Positions 37,102-45,499 of a stretch of 64,000 nt of DNA are shown here, piece after piece. Source of the DNA: Agrilutibacter niabensis (lineage in GTDB: Bacteria > Pseudomonadota > Gammaproteobacteria > Xanthomonadales > Xanthomonadaceae). The translations under genes were made by a program, and so were the position numbers. The notes beneath the pieces are model-generated. The model was not told where the DNA came from, did not search any database, and saw only the letters and a list, made by a program, of their open reading frames with translations. Position 1 is the stretch's first letter, and every line of letters begins with the position of its first letter. The stretch covers positions 682,001 to 746,000 of the forward strand of contig NZ_JBHSNJ010000013.1 in NCBI RefSeq assembly GCF_042657165.1, given 5' to 3'.

Positions 37102-38585
37102 GAACACCTCGTCCGAGAGCAGCTCGCCTGGGCACAGCCGGCATGGAACGTCTCGCCGTGTTCATGGTGGCGCTTGCATTGCCGCTGCTGGCGTCCGCGG
37201 CGGTCCGCGACGATTACGCGACGCAGTGGCCGCTGACGTTGAGCCGCGACAACGGCGGCGCCTATCGCGCGACGCTGGACGAATCCGTGTACCGCCAGCT
37301 CCAGGATGAGCAGTTGCGCGATTTCGTGGTGGTCAACCGCGATGGCGTCGCGGTGCCGACCGCGTTGTTCGCGCCGGAGGAACCGCTGGCGAAACCCGCC
37401 CAGCGCGTCGCCTTGTCCTGGTTCGCCCTGCCGGCAACGCCCACGGGAAATGGCGCACAGGGTTGGGAGATGATCAGCCAGGCCGATGCCGATGGCCGCC
37501 TGAGTCGCGTCGAGGCGCGCATTACCGACAATGCGGTTGCCGCCCTGCCACGCAGCGCCCTGCTGGTGGATGTCAGCCGCGTGCGCGAAGCGATCGTGGC
37601 ACTGGAACTGCGCTGGCAGCCGGTCGATGCCCTCGACCTCGGCTATCGCGTCGAAGCCAGCGATGACCTCGAACACTGGCAGCCGCTGGCCAGCCGCGGC
37701 CGCATGGTCGACCTGCAGCGCGAGGATCGCCGGCTGCTGCACCGTCGCATCGAGTTGTATGGGCTGCTGCCGCATTACCAGAAGGCCCGCTACCTGCGCC
37801 TGACGCCGGATCGCAACGACCAGGCACTGACGATCACCGGCGTCTTCGCCGAGCTCGCCGCCGCGCGCGCCGCGCAGGCGCCGACGTGGCTCGAACTGGC
37901 GGGCCATCGCAACCGGGTCGCCGGCGACGCCGTTTTCGAGTTCGACATCGACGGGCGCTTTCCGGTGCAGCAGGTCGATGTCGCGCTGGCCGGCAATCAC
38001 GCCGTCGAATGGCGGCTGGAGAGCCGCGACGACGAGGATGCGCCGTGGCGGCTGCAAGCCGGGCCGTGGGTCGCCTACCAGGTCGACGCGGCCGGTGTCG
38101 GCAGCCAGTCGCCAGCGCGCGCGCTGGGCGGCATCGTGCGCGATCGTCATTGGCGCCTGCACGCGGACGGCGCGGTGATCGATGAGCCCAGGTTGCGCCT
38201 GGGCTACCGGCCGGAAGTCGTCGTGTTCCTGGCCCAGGGGGCGGCACCGTATGCGCTCGCCGCGGGCAGCGCCCGTGCCCGGCGCGCCGAGGCCCCGATC
38301 CAGCACCTCGTGGCGGAAGTGCGCAGGCAGCGTGGCGCGGACTGGCAGCCCTCGCCTGCCTACCTCGATGCCGCGCAGCCCCTGGCCGGGAAAACCGCGC
38401 TGGAAGCCAGGCGCGACTGGAAGGCGTGGCTGCTGTGGGCCGTGCTGGGATTGGGGGCGGTGGTGGTCGCGGCGTTCGCGGCCAGCGTGCTGCGCGCATC
38501 CAGGCCGGCCACGGCCACGGCCTCGGGATCGGACGGGATGGGTCGCGATCCCGAACGCGATCCCGGATCGGCGCCATCGCCCTAG
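37098..38585 (+). CDS. DUF3999 domain-containing protein
   Basis: The 495-residue protein has a signal peptide (MERLAVFMVALALPLLASA if started at the internal ATG at 37143), a large beta-rich periplasmic region (including VEASDDLEHWQPLASRG and ARYLRLTPDRNDQAL, resembling carbohydrate-binding or discoidin-like folds), and one C-terminal membrane helix (WLLWAVLGLGAVVVAAFAASV). The ATG at 37098 is coupled to the DUF2339 stop and adds 15 residues before the signal peptide; either start is possible. The function is unknown; it presumably works with the DUF2339 partner in the envelope. Confidence 0.85.
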   Translation: MRTPRPRAARLGTAGMERLAVFMVALALPLLASAAVRDDYATQWPLTLSRDNGGAYRATLDESVYRQLQDEQLRDFVVVNRDGVAVPTALFAPEEPLAKPAQRVALSWFALPATPTGNGAQGWEMISQADADGRLSRVEARITDNAVAALPRSALLVDVSRVREAIVALELRWQPVDALDLGYRVEASDDLEHWQPLASRGRMVDLQREDRRLLHRRIELYGLLPHYQKARYLRLTPDRNDQALTITGVFAELAAARAAQAPTWLELAGHRNRVAGDAVFEFDIDGRFPVQQVDVALAGNHAVEWRLESRDDEDAPWRLQAGPWVAYQVDAAGVGSQSPARALGGIVRDRHWRLHADGAVIDEPRLRLGYRPEVVVFLAQGAAPYALAAGSARARRAEAPIQHLVAEVRRQRGADWQPSPAYLDAAQPLAGKTALEARRDWKAWLLWAVLGLGAVVVAAFAASVLRASRPATATASGSDGMGRDPERDPGSAPSP

Positions 38586-38654
38586 CTCGCCGGACGCCCC
38601 GGATATCGCGGGTGCATTACGTTCCCGCGGTTTGCCCGCATCGCGTCGGGGCTG

Positions 38655-38660
38655 GACAAT
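38655..38660 (+). promoter_or_regulatory. Predicted -10 box of pgk
   Basis: GACAAT lies about 40 bases before the pgk ATG. The -35 match is weak. Confidence 0.35.
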
Positions 38661-38700
38661 GAGCGCCCTTTTCGCCGATGCCCCACGGCCCAGGAGCCCC

Positions 38701-39873
38701 ATGTCCATCGTCCGCATGACCGACCTCGACCTCGCCGGCAAGCGCGTGCTGATCCGCCAGGACCTCAACGTGCCCGTCGCCGATGGCAAGGTCACGTCCG
38801 ACCAGCGCCTCACTGCGTCGCTGCCGACGCTCAAGCGCGCGCTGGAGAAGGGCGCGGCGGTGATGGTGATGTCGCACCTGGGCCGGCCGAAGGAAGGCGT
38901 GTGGACGCAGGAGGATTCGCTTGCGCCGGTCGCCGCGCGCCTGGGCGAACTGCTGGGTCGCGACGTGCCGCTGGTGAAGGAGTGGGTGGACGGCGTCGAC
39001 GTCGCCCCCGGCCAGTTGGTGCTCCTCGAGAACTGCCGCATGAACCCGGGCGAGGGCAAGGACGACGAGACGCTGTCGAAGAAGTACGCAGCGCTGTGCG
39101 ACGTGTTCGTGATGGACGCCTTCGGCACCGCGCACCGCGCGCAGGCCTCCACCCACGGTGTCATCAGGTTCGCGAAGATCGCCGCCGGTGGGCCGTTGCT
39201 GATGGCCGAACTCGACGCGCTGGCCAAGGCGCTCGACAACCCGGCGCGCCCGCTGCTGGCGATCGTCGCCGGCTCGAAGGTGTCGACCAAGCTGGAACTG
39301 CTGTCGTCGCTGGTGTCCAAGGTCGACCAGCTGATCGTCGGCGGCGGCATCGCCAATACCTTCATCGCCGCGATGGGCCACGGCGTCGGCAAATCGCTGG
39401 TCGAAATGGACCTGATCCCGACCGCGAAACAGATCATGGCCGATGCCAAGGCGCGCGGCGCCGACATCCCGGTGCCGAGCGACGTCGTGGTCGCGCCGGC
39501 CTTCGCCGCCGACGCGCCGGCGACGGTGAAGGCCGTCGACGCCGTGGGTGCCGACGACATGATCCTCGACATCGGTCCGCAGACCGCGGCGCGCTACGCC
39601 GAACTGATCCGGGACGCGGGCACCGTGGTATGGAACGGTCCGGTCGGCGTGTTCGAATTCGACTCATTCGGCAAAGGCACCGAGACGCTGGCGCGCGCGA
39701 TCGCCGCTTCCAGGGCGTTCTCGATCGCCGGTGGCGGCGACACGCTCGCTGCCGTCGACAAGTACGGCATCGAAGACGATGTGTCGTACATCTCCACCGG
39801 GGGCGGCGCGTTCCTCGAGTTCCTGGAAGGCAAGGAGTTGCCGGCCGTGGCGGCGCTGAAGGCGCGCGGCTGA
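38701..39873 (+). CDS. pgk: Phosphoglycerate kinase
   Basis: Phosphoglycerate kinase makes ATP from 1,3-bisphosphoglycerate. The 390-residue protein shows KRVLIRQDLNVPVADGK with the substrate-binding RxDxNVP, MSHLGRPKEG, DAFGTAHRAQAST, the hinge region, and the ATP-binding end SIAGGGDTLAAVDKYG and YISTGGGAFLEFLEGK. ATG at 38701 has AGGAG 5 bases upstream. The HAD phosphatase gene starts 6 bases after the stop, so the two are probably co-transcribed. Confidence 0.96.
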   Translation: MSIVRMTDLDLAGKRVLIRQDLNVPVADGKVTSDQRLTASLPTLKRALEKGAAVMVMSHLGRPKEGVWTQEDSLAPVAARLGELLGRDVPLVKEWVDGVDVAPGQLVLLENCRMNPGEGKDDETLSKKYAALCDVFVMDAFGTAHRAQASTHGVIRFAKIAAGGPLLMAELDALAKALDNPARPLLAIVAGSKVSTKLELLSSLVSKVDQLIVGGGIANTFIAAMGHGVGKSLVEMDLIPTAKQIMADAKARGADIPVPSDVVVAPAFAADAPATVKAVDAVGADDMILDIGPQTAARYAELIRDAGTVVWNGPVGVFEFDSFGKGTETLARAIAASRAFSIAGGGDTLAAVDKYGIEDDVSYISTGGGAFLEFLEGKELPAVAALKARG

Positions 39874-39879
39874 GATCCC

Positions 39880-40518
39880 ATGGCTACCCTGTTTTTCGAC
39901 ATGGACGGCACGCTGATCAATTCCGAGATCGGCATCACCCGCTGCGTGGCGCACGCGCTCATGCAGATGGGCCTGGAGGTGCCATCCGACACCGAGCTGC
40001 GGCGCTGGATCGGGCCGTCGCTGCGCACCAGCTTTGCGCCGTTGCTGCACGACGATGAAAAAGTGGAACAGGCGGTGCTGCATTACCGCGATCGCTTCGA
40101 GATGCATGGTTGGGCCGAGCACGAGGTCTACGCCGGCATCACGGACGCGATCGAGGCCCTGCACGAGGCCGGCCATCGCCTCGCGGTGGTCACCGCGAAG
40201 AACGAGCCGCATGCACGCAAGATCGCCGAACACCTGCCTTTCGGACATCGCTTCGTCGACATCGTCGGGGCGACGATCGATGGCAGCCGCAGCCACAAGC
40301 CGGAACTCATCGCCGAGGCCCTGCACCGCCTCGGCGCGGACGCGGCCGAGTGCTGGATGATCGGCGACCGGCGCATGGACATCGAAGGCGCACTGCACCA
40401 CCGCATGCGCCACGTCGGCGTGCTGTGGGGATTTGGCGGCGCGGAGGAACTACGCGACGCCGGTGCGGAGTGCCTGGTGTCGCGTCCGGACGAACTGCCG
40501 GCGCTGCTCGCGGCCTGA
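39880..40518 (+). CDS. HAD-family hydrolase, phosphoglycolate phosphatase-like
   Basis: The 212-residue protein has all HAD motifs: FDMDGTLINSEI at the N-terminus (nucleophile Asp8, acid-base Asp10), VVTAKNEPHARKIAE (motif II Thr), the Lys in SRSHKPELIAEAL (motif III) and WMIGDRRMDIEGAL (motif IV). The cap is a helical type I insert, as in phosphoglycolate phosphatase and AphA-like sugar phosphatases. It follows pgk by 6 bases, suggesting a role in clearing damaged or by-product phosphometabolites such as 2-phosphoglycolate; this is inference. Confidence 0.88.
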   Translation: MATLFFDMDGTLINSEIGITRCVAHALMQMGLEVPSDTELRRWIGPSLRTSFAPLLHDDEKVEQAVLHYRDRFEMHGWAEHEVYAGITDAIEALHEAGHRLAVVTAKNEPHARKIAEHLPFGHRFVDIVGATIDGSRSHKPELIAEALHRLGADAAECWMIGDRRMDIEGALHHRMRHVGVLWGFGGAEELRDAGAECLVSRPDELPALLAA

Positions 40519-40612
40519 CTTCGTATTCAGCAGTCGGCGCCCCGGCGCCTGCAATCGGGGCGTGCTAGTTTTCGGCGATCCACGGATTTCCGTGCCAGAA
40601 CCCAGCGCCCGC

Positions 40613-42079
40613 ATGTCCAGCAACCGCCGCCGCACCAAGATCCTCGCCACCCTAGGCCCCGCCACCGATGCACCGGGCGTGCTCGATGCGCTGCTCAGTG
40701 CGGGCGTCGACGTGGTCCGGCTCAACTTCTCGCACGGCGATCCCTCCGGCCAGGTGGCGCGCGCGAATGCCGTGCGCGAAGCCGCCCATCGCGTAGGCCG
40801 CGAAGTCGGCATCCTCGCCGACCTGCCGGGCCCCAAGATCCGCATCGAACGCTTCGCCGAAGGCCGTGTCCAGCTCAAGGCGGGCGATCGCTTCGACCTG
40901 GTGGCCAGCACCACCGCACCGCTTGGCTCGACCAGCGAGGTTGGCGTGAGTTATCTCGGCCTGCCGGGCGACGTCATTCCCGGCGACGTGCTGCTGCTCG
41001 ACGACGGCATGCTGCAGCTGCGCGTGGAACGGATCGAAGGCGAGCGCATCATCAACACCGTGCTCAATGATGGTGCGCTGTCGGATCGCAAGGGCTTGAA
41101 CAAGCTGGGCGGCGGCCTGTCGCTGGGCGCGCTGACCGAGCGCGACTGCGAACTGATCAAGGTCGCGGCCGAGCTCGGCGCCGATTTCATAGCCGTGTCG
41201 TTCTGCCGCAATGCGCAGGACATGCACGACGCGCGCCGCGTGGCCCGCGCGGCCGGCAGCGATGCCGCGCTGGTGTCGAAGATCGAACGTGCCGAGGCGA
41301 TCGAAAACCTCGCCGAGATCGTGGAGGCCAGCGACGTGGTGATGGTGGCGCGCGGCGACCTCGGCGTGGAGATCGGCGATGCCGAGTTGCCCGGCCTGCA
41401 GAAGAAGATCATCCGTGAATCGCTGGAGCGCAATCGCGTGGTGATTACCGCAACGCAGATGCTGCAGTCGATGGTCGACAGCCCAATCCCGACGCGCGCC
41501 GAAGTCCTCGACGTCGCCAACGCGGTCATCGACGGCACCGACGCGGTGATGCTGTCGCAGGAATCCGCGGCCGGCAAATATCCGGTCAAGGCCGTGGAAG
41601 CGATGGCGCGCATCTGCCTCGGCGCCGAACGTCAGTTCGAATCCGACACCGACTTCGAAAAGGCGCCGCGCAACCTCGAGCGTGCCGACCAGGCGATCGC
41701 GATGGCCGCGATGTTCCTGTCCGAGCACATCGGCGTGCGCGCGATCCTCGCCGCCACCGAATCCGGCGGCACCGCGCGCTTCCTGTCGCGCTTCCGTTCG
41801 CCGGTGCCGATCTATGGGCTGTCGCGCCACGACGGCGCGCGCCGGCGCATGGCGCTGATGCGCGACGTCTTCCCGATCGATTTCGACAGCCGCGGCCTCG
41901 CCTCGCGCGAAGCGGCCCGGCTGTCGATCAAGCAGCTGTACGACGCCGGCTTCCTCGCCGAGGGCGAGCGGGTGGTCTTCACCAGCGGCGACCACATGGA
42001 GCACCACGGCGCGACCAATACCCTGCGCCTGCTGAAGGTCGGAGAGGGCGGCAAGGCCGAGGGCCTGGGTGAGCTGTAA
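40613..42079 (+). CDS. pyk: Pyruvate kinase
   Basis: Pyruvate kinase converts phosphoenolpyruvate to pyruvate with ATP formation. The 488-residue protein shows RRTKILATLGPATDAP, LNFSHGDPSGQ, LADLPGPKIRIERF, the active-site strand VSKIERAEAIENL, MVARGDLGVEIG, and ATQMLQSMVDSPIPTRAEVLD. ATG at 40613 is chosen; GTG at 40592 is in frame and would add 7 residues. It lies about 95 bases after the HAD gene, close to pgk and the aldolase. Confidence 0.96.
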   Translation: MSSNRRRTKILATLGPATDAPGVLDALLSAGVDVVRLNFSHGDPSGQVARANAVREAAHRVGREVGILADLPGPKIRIERFAEGRVQLKAGDRFDLVASTTAPLGSTSEVGVSYLGLPGDVIPGDVLLLDDGMLQLRVERIEGERIINTVLNDGALSDRKGLNKLGGGLSLGALTERDCELIKVAAELGADFIAVSFCRNAQDMHDARRVARAAGSDAALVSKIERAEAIENLAEIVEASDVVMVARGDLGVEIGDAELPGLQKKIIRESLERNRVVITATQMLQSMVDSPIPTRAEVLDVANAVIDGTDAVMLSQESAAGKYPVKAVEAMARICLGAERQFESDTDFEKAPRNLERADQAIAMAAMFLSEHIGVRAILAATESGGTARFLSRFRSPVPIYGLSRHDGARRRMALMRDVFPIDFDSRGLASREAARLSIKQLYDAGFLAEGERVVFTSGDHMEHHGATNTLRLLKVGEGGKAEGLGEL

Positions 42080-42234
42080 CCGCGAGTCGCTTTCCGGCCC
42101 GCGCCGCGACGACCGGCGCCACGCACGCCGCAGCTGTCACCGCACCGTCACCGTGCCTTCACCCCGTCGCGGGTGAATTGGGCCCTGCGCGTTCGTTCCT
42201 GGTTTCCGCCGCCCGTCGGCGCGAAGCAGGTGTT

Positions 42235-42257
42235 GGCCATCGCGGTGTCCGATGGCC
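42235..42257. repeat. Inverted repeat upstream of the metzincin-like lipoprotein gene
   Basis: GGCCATCG and CGATGGCC form a perfect 8-bp inverted repeat with a 7-base loop, about 50 bases before the ATG at 42306. There is no T run, so it is not a typical terminator; it could be an operator or a hairpin. Confidence 0.3.
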
Positions 42258-42305
42258 GGTGATTGACGCGTTCACGGAAGCATCCCTCTCAAAAAGGGGC
42301 GTGTC

Positions 42306-43028
42306 ATGGACGGTGCAAACAGCGGCATCCCGGCGTCGCGTGGTGGGTCCCGTGGCGCAGCATTGCAGGCCTTTATTGCGGCCCTGCTCGTCACCCTGCT
42401 GGGCGCCTGTACCAGCGTGGGCGTCCACACCAGCAGCCAGGGGGCCTTCGATTACGGACCACCGGCGCAACTGCAGGTATGCGTGCTGCGGACCGAAGGG
42501 GTCAGCCCCGAGCGGGTCGAGACCCTGATCGGCGCGGTGAACAAGGAGTTCGCGGCGTACGGGATCCGCGTGGAAGTGCCTTGGATCCGCCCCTGGGACC
42601 GCCCCGGGTTCAGTCACGAACGCATGCTGCAGGACGTGGTGGCGCGCGAACTGGAGCCGCCGTGCGACCGCCTAGTCGCCTTCGTCGATCGCGGCGCCGC
42701 CGATTTCCTGTGGGGGCTAGCGCTGCCGGAGGTGCTGGGTGCCGTGGACGACGCCACCCATACCCGCGGATTTGTGGTCGCCAACCGGGCGTCGTTCAAC
42801 CAGCTGTTCATGTCCCCGGCCGAGGTGACCGTGCACGAGTTCTACCACCTGTTGGGCTGCCCCCATTCGATGGCCCTGACCAAGTGCTACGGGCAGATCG
42901 CCCGGCTCAAGCGCCACGTCAATGCACACGCCGACGAATTCTTCCCGGGAATGGACCCCCGCGGCATCCTGCTGCTGAGCCGGCTCGAGGTCGGCGACAC
43001 CCTGCGCCGCGACTACGCCGCCCGCTAG
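42306..43028 (+). CDS. Putative lipoprotein with a metzincin-like zinc-peptidase motif
   Basis: I do not recognise a named family. The 240-residue precursor has a signal peptide with a lipobox (LLGAC, Cys near residue 37) and Ser/Thr/Gly after the Cys, so it should be anchored in the outer membrane. Residues 177-187 read HEFYHLLGCPH, an exact HExxHxxGxxH match to the extended zinc-binding motif of metzincins with Glu178 as base. A Met in FFPGMDPRG some 35 residues later could be a Met-turn. Two Cys near the motif may form a disulfide. ATG follows AAAAAGGGG. It lies between pyk and the aldolase. Confidence 0.75.
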   Translation: MDGANSGIPASRGGSRGAALQAFIAALLVTLLGACTSVGVHTSSQGAFDYGPPAQLQVCVLRTEGVSPERVETLIGAVNKEFAAYGIRVEVPWIRPWDRPGFSHERMLQDVVARELEPPCDRLVAFVDRGAADFLWGLALPEVLGAVDDATHTRGFVVANRASFNQLFMSPAEVTVHEFYHLLGCPHSMALTKCYGQIARLKRHVNAHADEFFPGMDPRGILLLSRLEVGDTLRRDYAAR

Positions 43029-43055
43029 CGCGCGCGGCCTCCGCGAAACCGTTTA

Positions 43056-43078
43056 CCGGGCCCCGCCAAGGGGCCCGG
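43056..43078 (+). terminator. GC-rich hairpin between the lipoprotein gene and the aldolase gene
   Basis: CCGGGCCCC and GGGGCCCGG form a 9-bp stem with a short loop, without a T run, about 28 bases after the lipoprotein stop. It may be a weak terminator. Confidence 0.4.
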
Positions 43079-43093
43079 AACGTGTCCGCGGGC

Positions 43094-43099
43094 TATAAT
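43094..43099 (+). promoter_or_regulatory. Predicted -10 box of the class I aldolase gene
   Basis: TATAAT is a perfect consensus, placing the transcript start about 30 bases before the ATG. The -35 match is poor. Confidence 0.5.
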
Positions 43100-43134
43100 T
43101 CCGCCTTTCCCCAGGCGCCCCAGGACCCCTCCAC

Positions 43135-44145
43135 ATGAGCATCGAACAGCTTGCCGAAATCGCCCAGGCCATGGTCGCCCCGGGCAAGGGCATCATCGCG
43201 ATCGACGAATCCACCGCCACCTGCGCCAAGCGTTTCGCCGGCGTCGGCATCGAGAATACCGAAGAGAACCGTCGCCGCTACCGCGAGCTGCTGCTCACCA
43301 CGCCGAACCTGAGCGACTACATCTCCGGCGCGATCCTGTTCGATGAAACCATCCGCCAGTCCACCAGCGACGGCGTGCCGTTCGCCAAGTACATGATGGA
43401 CAACGGCATGATCCCGGGCATCAAGGTCGACAAGGGCACCCACAACCTCGCCGGTTGCCCGGGTGAAGTCGTCACCGAAGGCCTGGACGGCCTGCGCGAC
43501 CGCCTGGCCGAGTACTACAAGCTCGGCGCCCGCTTCGCCAAGTGGCGCGCGGTCATCAACATCGGCGACGACATCCCGTCGGGTACCTGCATCGAAGCCA
43601 ATGCCCACGCGCTGGCGCGCTACGCCGCGCTGTGCCAGGAACAGGGCCTGGTGCCGATGGTGGAGCCGGAAGTGATCATGGACGGCAGCCACGACATCGA
43701 CGAGTGCTTCCAGGTCACCGAGGTGATGCTGCGCTCGCTGTTCGCCTCGCTGGTCGAACACAACGTGGTGCTCGAAGGCTGCATCCTGAAGGCCTCGATG
43801 GTCGTGCCGGGCACCACCAGCGGCGAGAAGGTCGCGGTCGAGGAAGTCGCCGCCGCCACGCTGCAGTGCCTGAAGTCGACCGTGCCGGCGATCCTGCCGG
43901 GCATCGTGTTCCTCTCCGGCGGCCAGAGCGACGAGGACGCCACCGCGCACCTCAACGCCATGAACCAGATGGGCCCGAACCCGTGGCCGCTGTCGTTCTC
44001 CTACGGCCGTGCCATGCAGGCTGCCGCGCTCAAGCTGTGGTCGCAGGACCTGGTGAACAATTTCGCCGCCGCGCAGAAGACCGTGTACGCCCGCGCCAAG
44101 GACAATGGCCTGGCCGCACTGGGCCAGTGGCAGAAGGCCGCGTAA
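43135..44145 (+). CDS. Class I fructose-bisphosphate aldolase
   Basis: Class I aldolases cleave fructose 1,6-bisphosphate through a Schiff base with Lys and need no metal. The 336-residue protein has KGIIAIDESTATCAKRFAGV, SGAILFDETIRQSTSDG and KWRAVINI, and the Schiff-base Lys is residue 219 in GCILKASMVVPG. FLSGGQSDEDATAHLNAMN is the phosphate-binding loop. It resembles the eukaryote-type class I enzyme rather than the archaeal DhnA type. A -10 lies upstream and a strong terminator follows. Confidence 0.95.
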   Translation: MSIEQLAEIAQAMVAPGKGIIAIDESTATCAKRFAGVGIENTEENRRRYRELLLTTPNLSDYISGAILFDETIRQSTSDGVPFAKYMMDNGMIPGIKVDKGTHNLAGCPGEVVTEGLDGLRDRLAEYYKLGARFAKWRAVINIGDDIPSGTCIEANAHALARYAALCQEQGLVPMVEPEVIMDGSHDIDECFQVTEVMLRSLFASLVEHNVVLEGCILKASMVVPGTTSGEKVAVEEVAAATLQCLKSTVPAILPGIVFLSGGQSDEDATAHLNAMNQMGPNPWPLSFSYGRAMQAAALKLWSQDLVNNFAAAQKTVYARAKDNGLAALGQWQKAA

Positions 44146-44164
44146 ACCGCGCTGCCCGCATTGC

Positions 44165-44198
44165 GAAAGCGCCGGCCCTGGGCCGGCGCTTTCGTTTC
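44165..44198 (+). terminator. Terminator after the class I aldolase gene
   Basis: GAAAGCGCCGGCC and GGCCGGCGCTTTC form a perfect 13-bp stem with a 3-base loop, followed by GTTTCC. It lies 20 bases after the stop. Confidence 0.8.
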
Positions 44199-44207
44199 CG
44201 GACCTCG

Positions 44208-44858
44208 CTACTCGACGACCCGCGGCAGCGGCTTGTTCGCAGGCGCCCTGTAGCCAGCGATGCTCGACCTTGTGCATCGCGACGTCCGCCAGCGTCTTGA
44301 GGGTGCCGAACAGCAGGCACCCGAATGTGTCCCCGATCGCCATCCCCAGGATGATCGTCAGGTGCATCGGGATTACGCGCAGGTAGGGCAGGAACATCAG
44401 CGTGCCGATGTTCGGCACGCGTTGCAGGTCGGATTCGACGTGTTCGTGATAGGAGGCGCGGTGGCTGAACCGGAACGCGGACAGGCCCGCGATCATCAGC
44501 ACATCGGCGCTGCCTACGCGCACCGTTCCCGACCGCTTGCCGACGCTCATCGTGAGCAGGTAGCTAAAGTAGACCACGTGGAGCAGCCCGTAGTGCAGGG
44601 CGAAGAACGACGCCGTGGGCGCCTGGTCTGTGGGTCGGGCTGCGCGGACTCGTCGTTGATGCGGAAGCCTTCGGTGGAGAACTTCGCCAGCGCCAGGATC
44701 CGCTTGCGCGCGAACCAGCCGATCACCAACGACTGGCACCAGTACGGCCACAGCATCTGCGCGAGCGGCCAGTCCTGTCACCGGTGACGAGGGTGAGCAG
44801 GTTGGAGGCGACGATGCCGAGGGCGGCGCGATCGTCGCGGGAGTGGGGCGATCGTCAT
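44208..44858 (-). pseudogene. Frameshifted DUF6498-like membrane protein gene
   Basis: Parts of one membrane protein are found in successive frames of the minus strand: LGIVASNLLTLVTG, then QMLWPYWCQSLVIGWFARKR to about INDESAQPDPQT, then ASFFALHYGLLHVVYFSYLL through LPYLRVIPMHLTIILGMAIG to TLADVAMHKVEH, then APANKPLPRVVE and a stop. The order and content resemble DUF6498-containing proteins. At least three, probably four, frame changes are needed. The ATG at 44858 overlaps the macrodomain stop, so the two were coupled. The alternative is sequencing or assembly error. Confidence 0.6.
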
Positions 44859-45378
44859 CGGTGCATGGCCATCGCGTCGAGATAATGCCGTTCCATGCGG
44901 CCATCGAAGCAGCACAGCAGCACCCGCCGCGGTCGGTCGTCCCGGGCCAGCCAGGCTTGGATGGCGGCGACGGCCACGATTGCCGCCTGGTCCGGTGGAT
45001 AGCCGAACACGCCGCAGCTGATCGCGGGAAATGCGATCGAGGCGACGGCATGCGCCTGCGCCAGCCGCAGGGACTGGTGATAGCAGCTGGCCAGCAGCTC
45101 GGCTTCGCCGGCGCCCCCGCCGTGCCACACCGGGCCGACGGTGTGGATGACGTGACGGGCCGGCAGGTCGTGGCCGCCGGTGATGCGGGCCTCGCCGGTG
45201 GGGCAGCGCAGGGGCGAACGAAGGGAATATCGCGGCATTCCCGCGCCAGCCCGGGGCCGGCCGCACGGTGGATCGCCCCATCGACGCCTCCGCCGCCGGC
45301 CAGGGCCTCATTGGCGGCGTTGACGATGGCGTCCACCGCCAGTCGCGTAACGTCGCCCTGGATGACCTCGATCGGCAT
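44855..45378 (-). pseudogene. Frameshifted macrodomain (O-acetyl-ADP-ribose deacetylase-like) gene
   Basis: The N-terminal part, in one frame, reads MPIEVIQGDVTRLAVDAIVN and AANEALAGGGGVDGAIHRAA, then ARECRDIPF. The rest is in another frame: RCPTGEARITGGHDLPARHV, VIHTVGPVWHGG and AISCGVFGYPPDQAA, ending YLDAMAMHR. These are the ADP-ribose-binding motifs of macrodomains (IxxGDIT, NAAN, GGGVDGAI, GxxGxPP-like). One frameshift near 45200-45220 separates the halves, so a full protein is not made if the sequence is right. The original product would have been about 170 residues. Confidence 0.75.
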
Positions 45379-45464
45379 GGCCGGCGGGAGCGCGCGGGAG
45401 ATGCATCGATTTTGCAGCATCGGGGGGCAACCATCGGGCCATACGTGGGGTCGGGTCGCGCCCG

Positions 45465-45470
45465 TAGAAT
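45465..45470 (+). promoter_or_regulatory. Predicted -10 box of the RND adaptor gene
   Basis: TAGAAT lies 30 bases before the adaptor ATG. It is a 5/6 match with a weak -35. Confidence 0.35.
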
Positions 45471-45499
45471 CGGCCCTTCCTCCCGCCGCACCCGTATCC

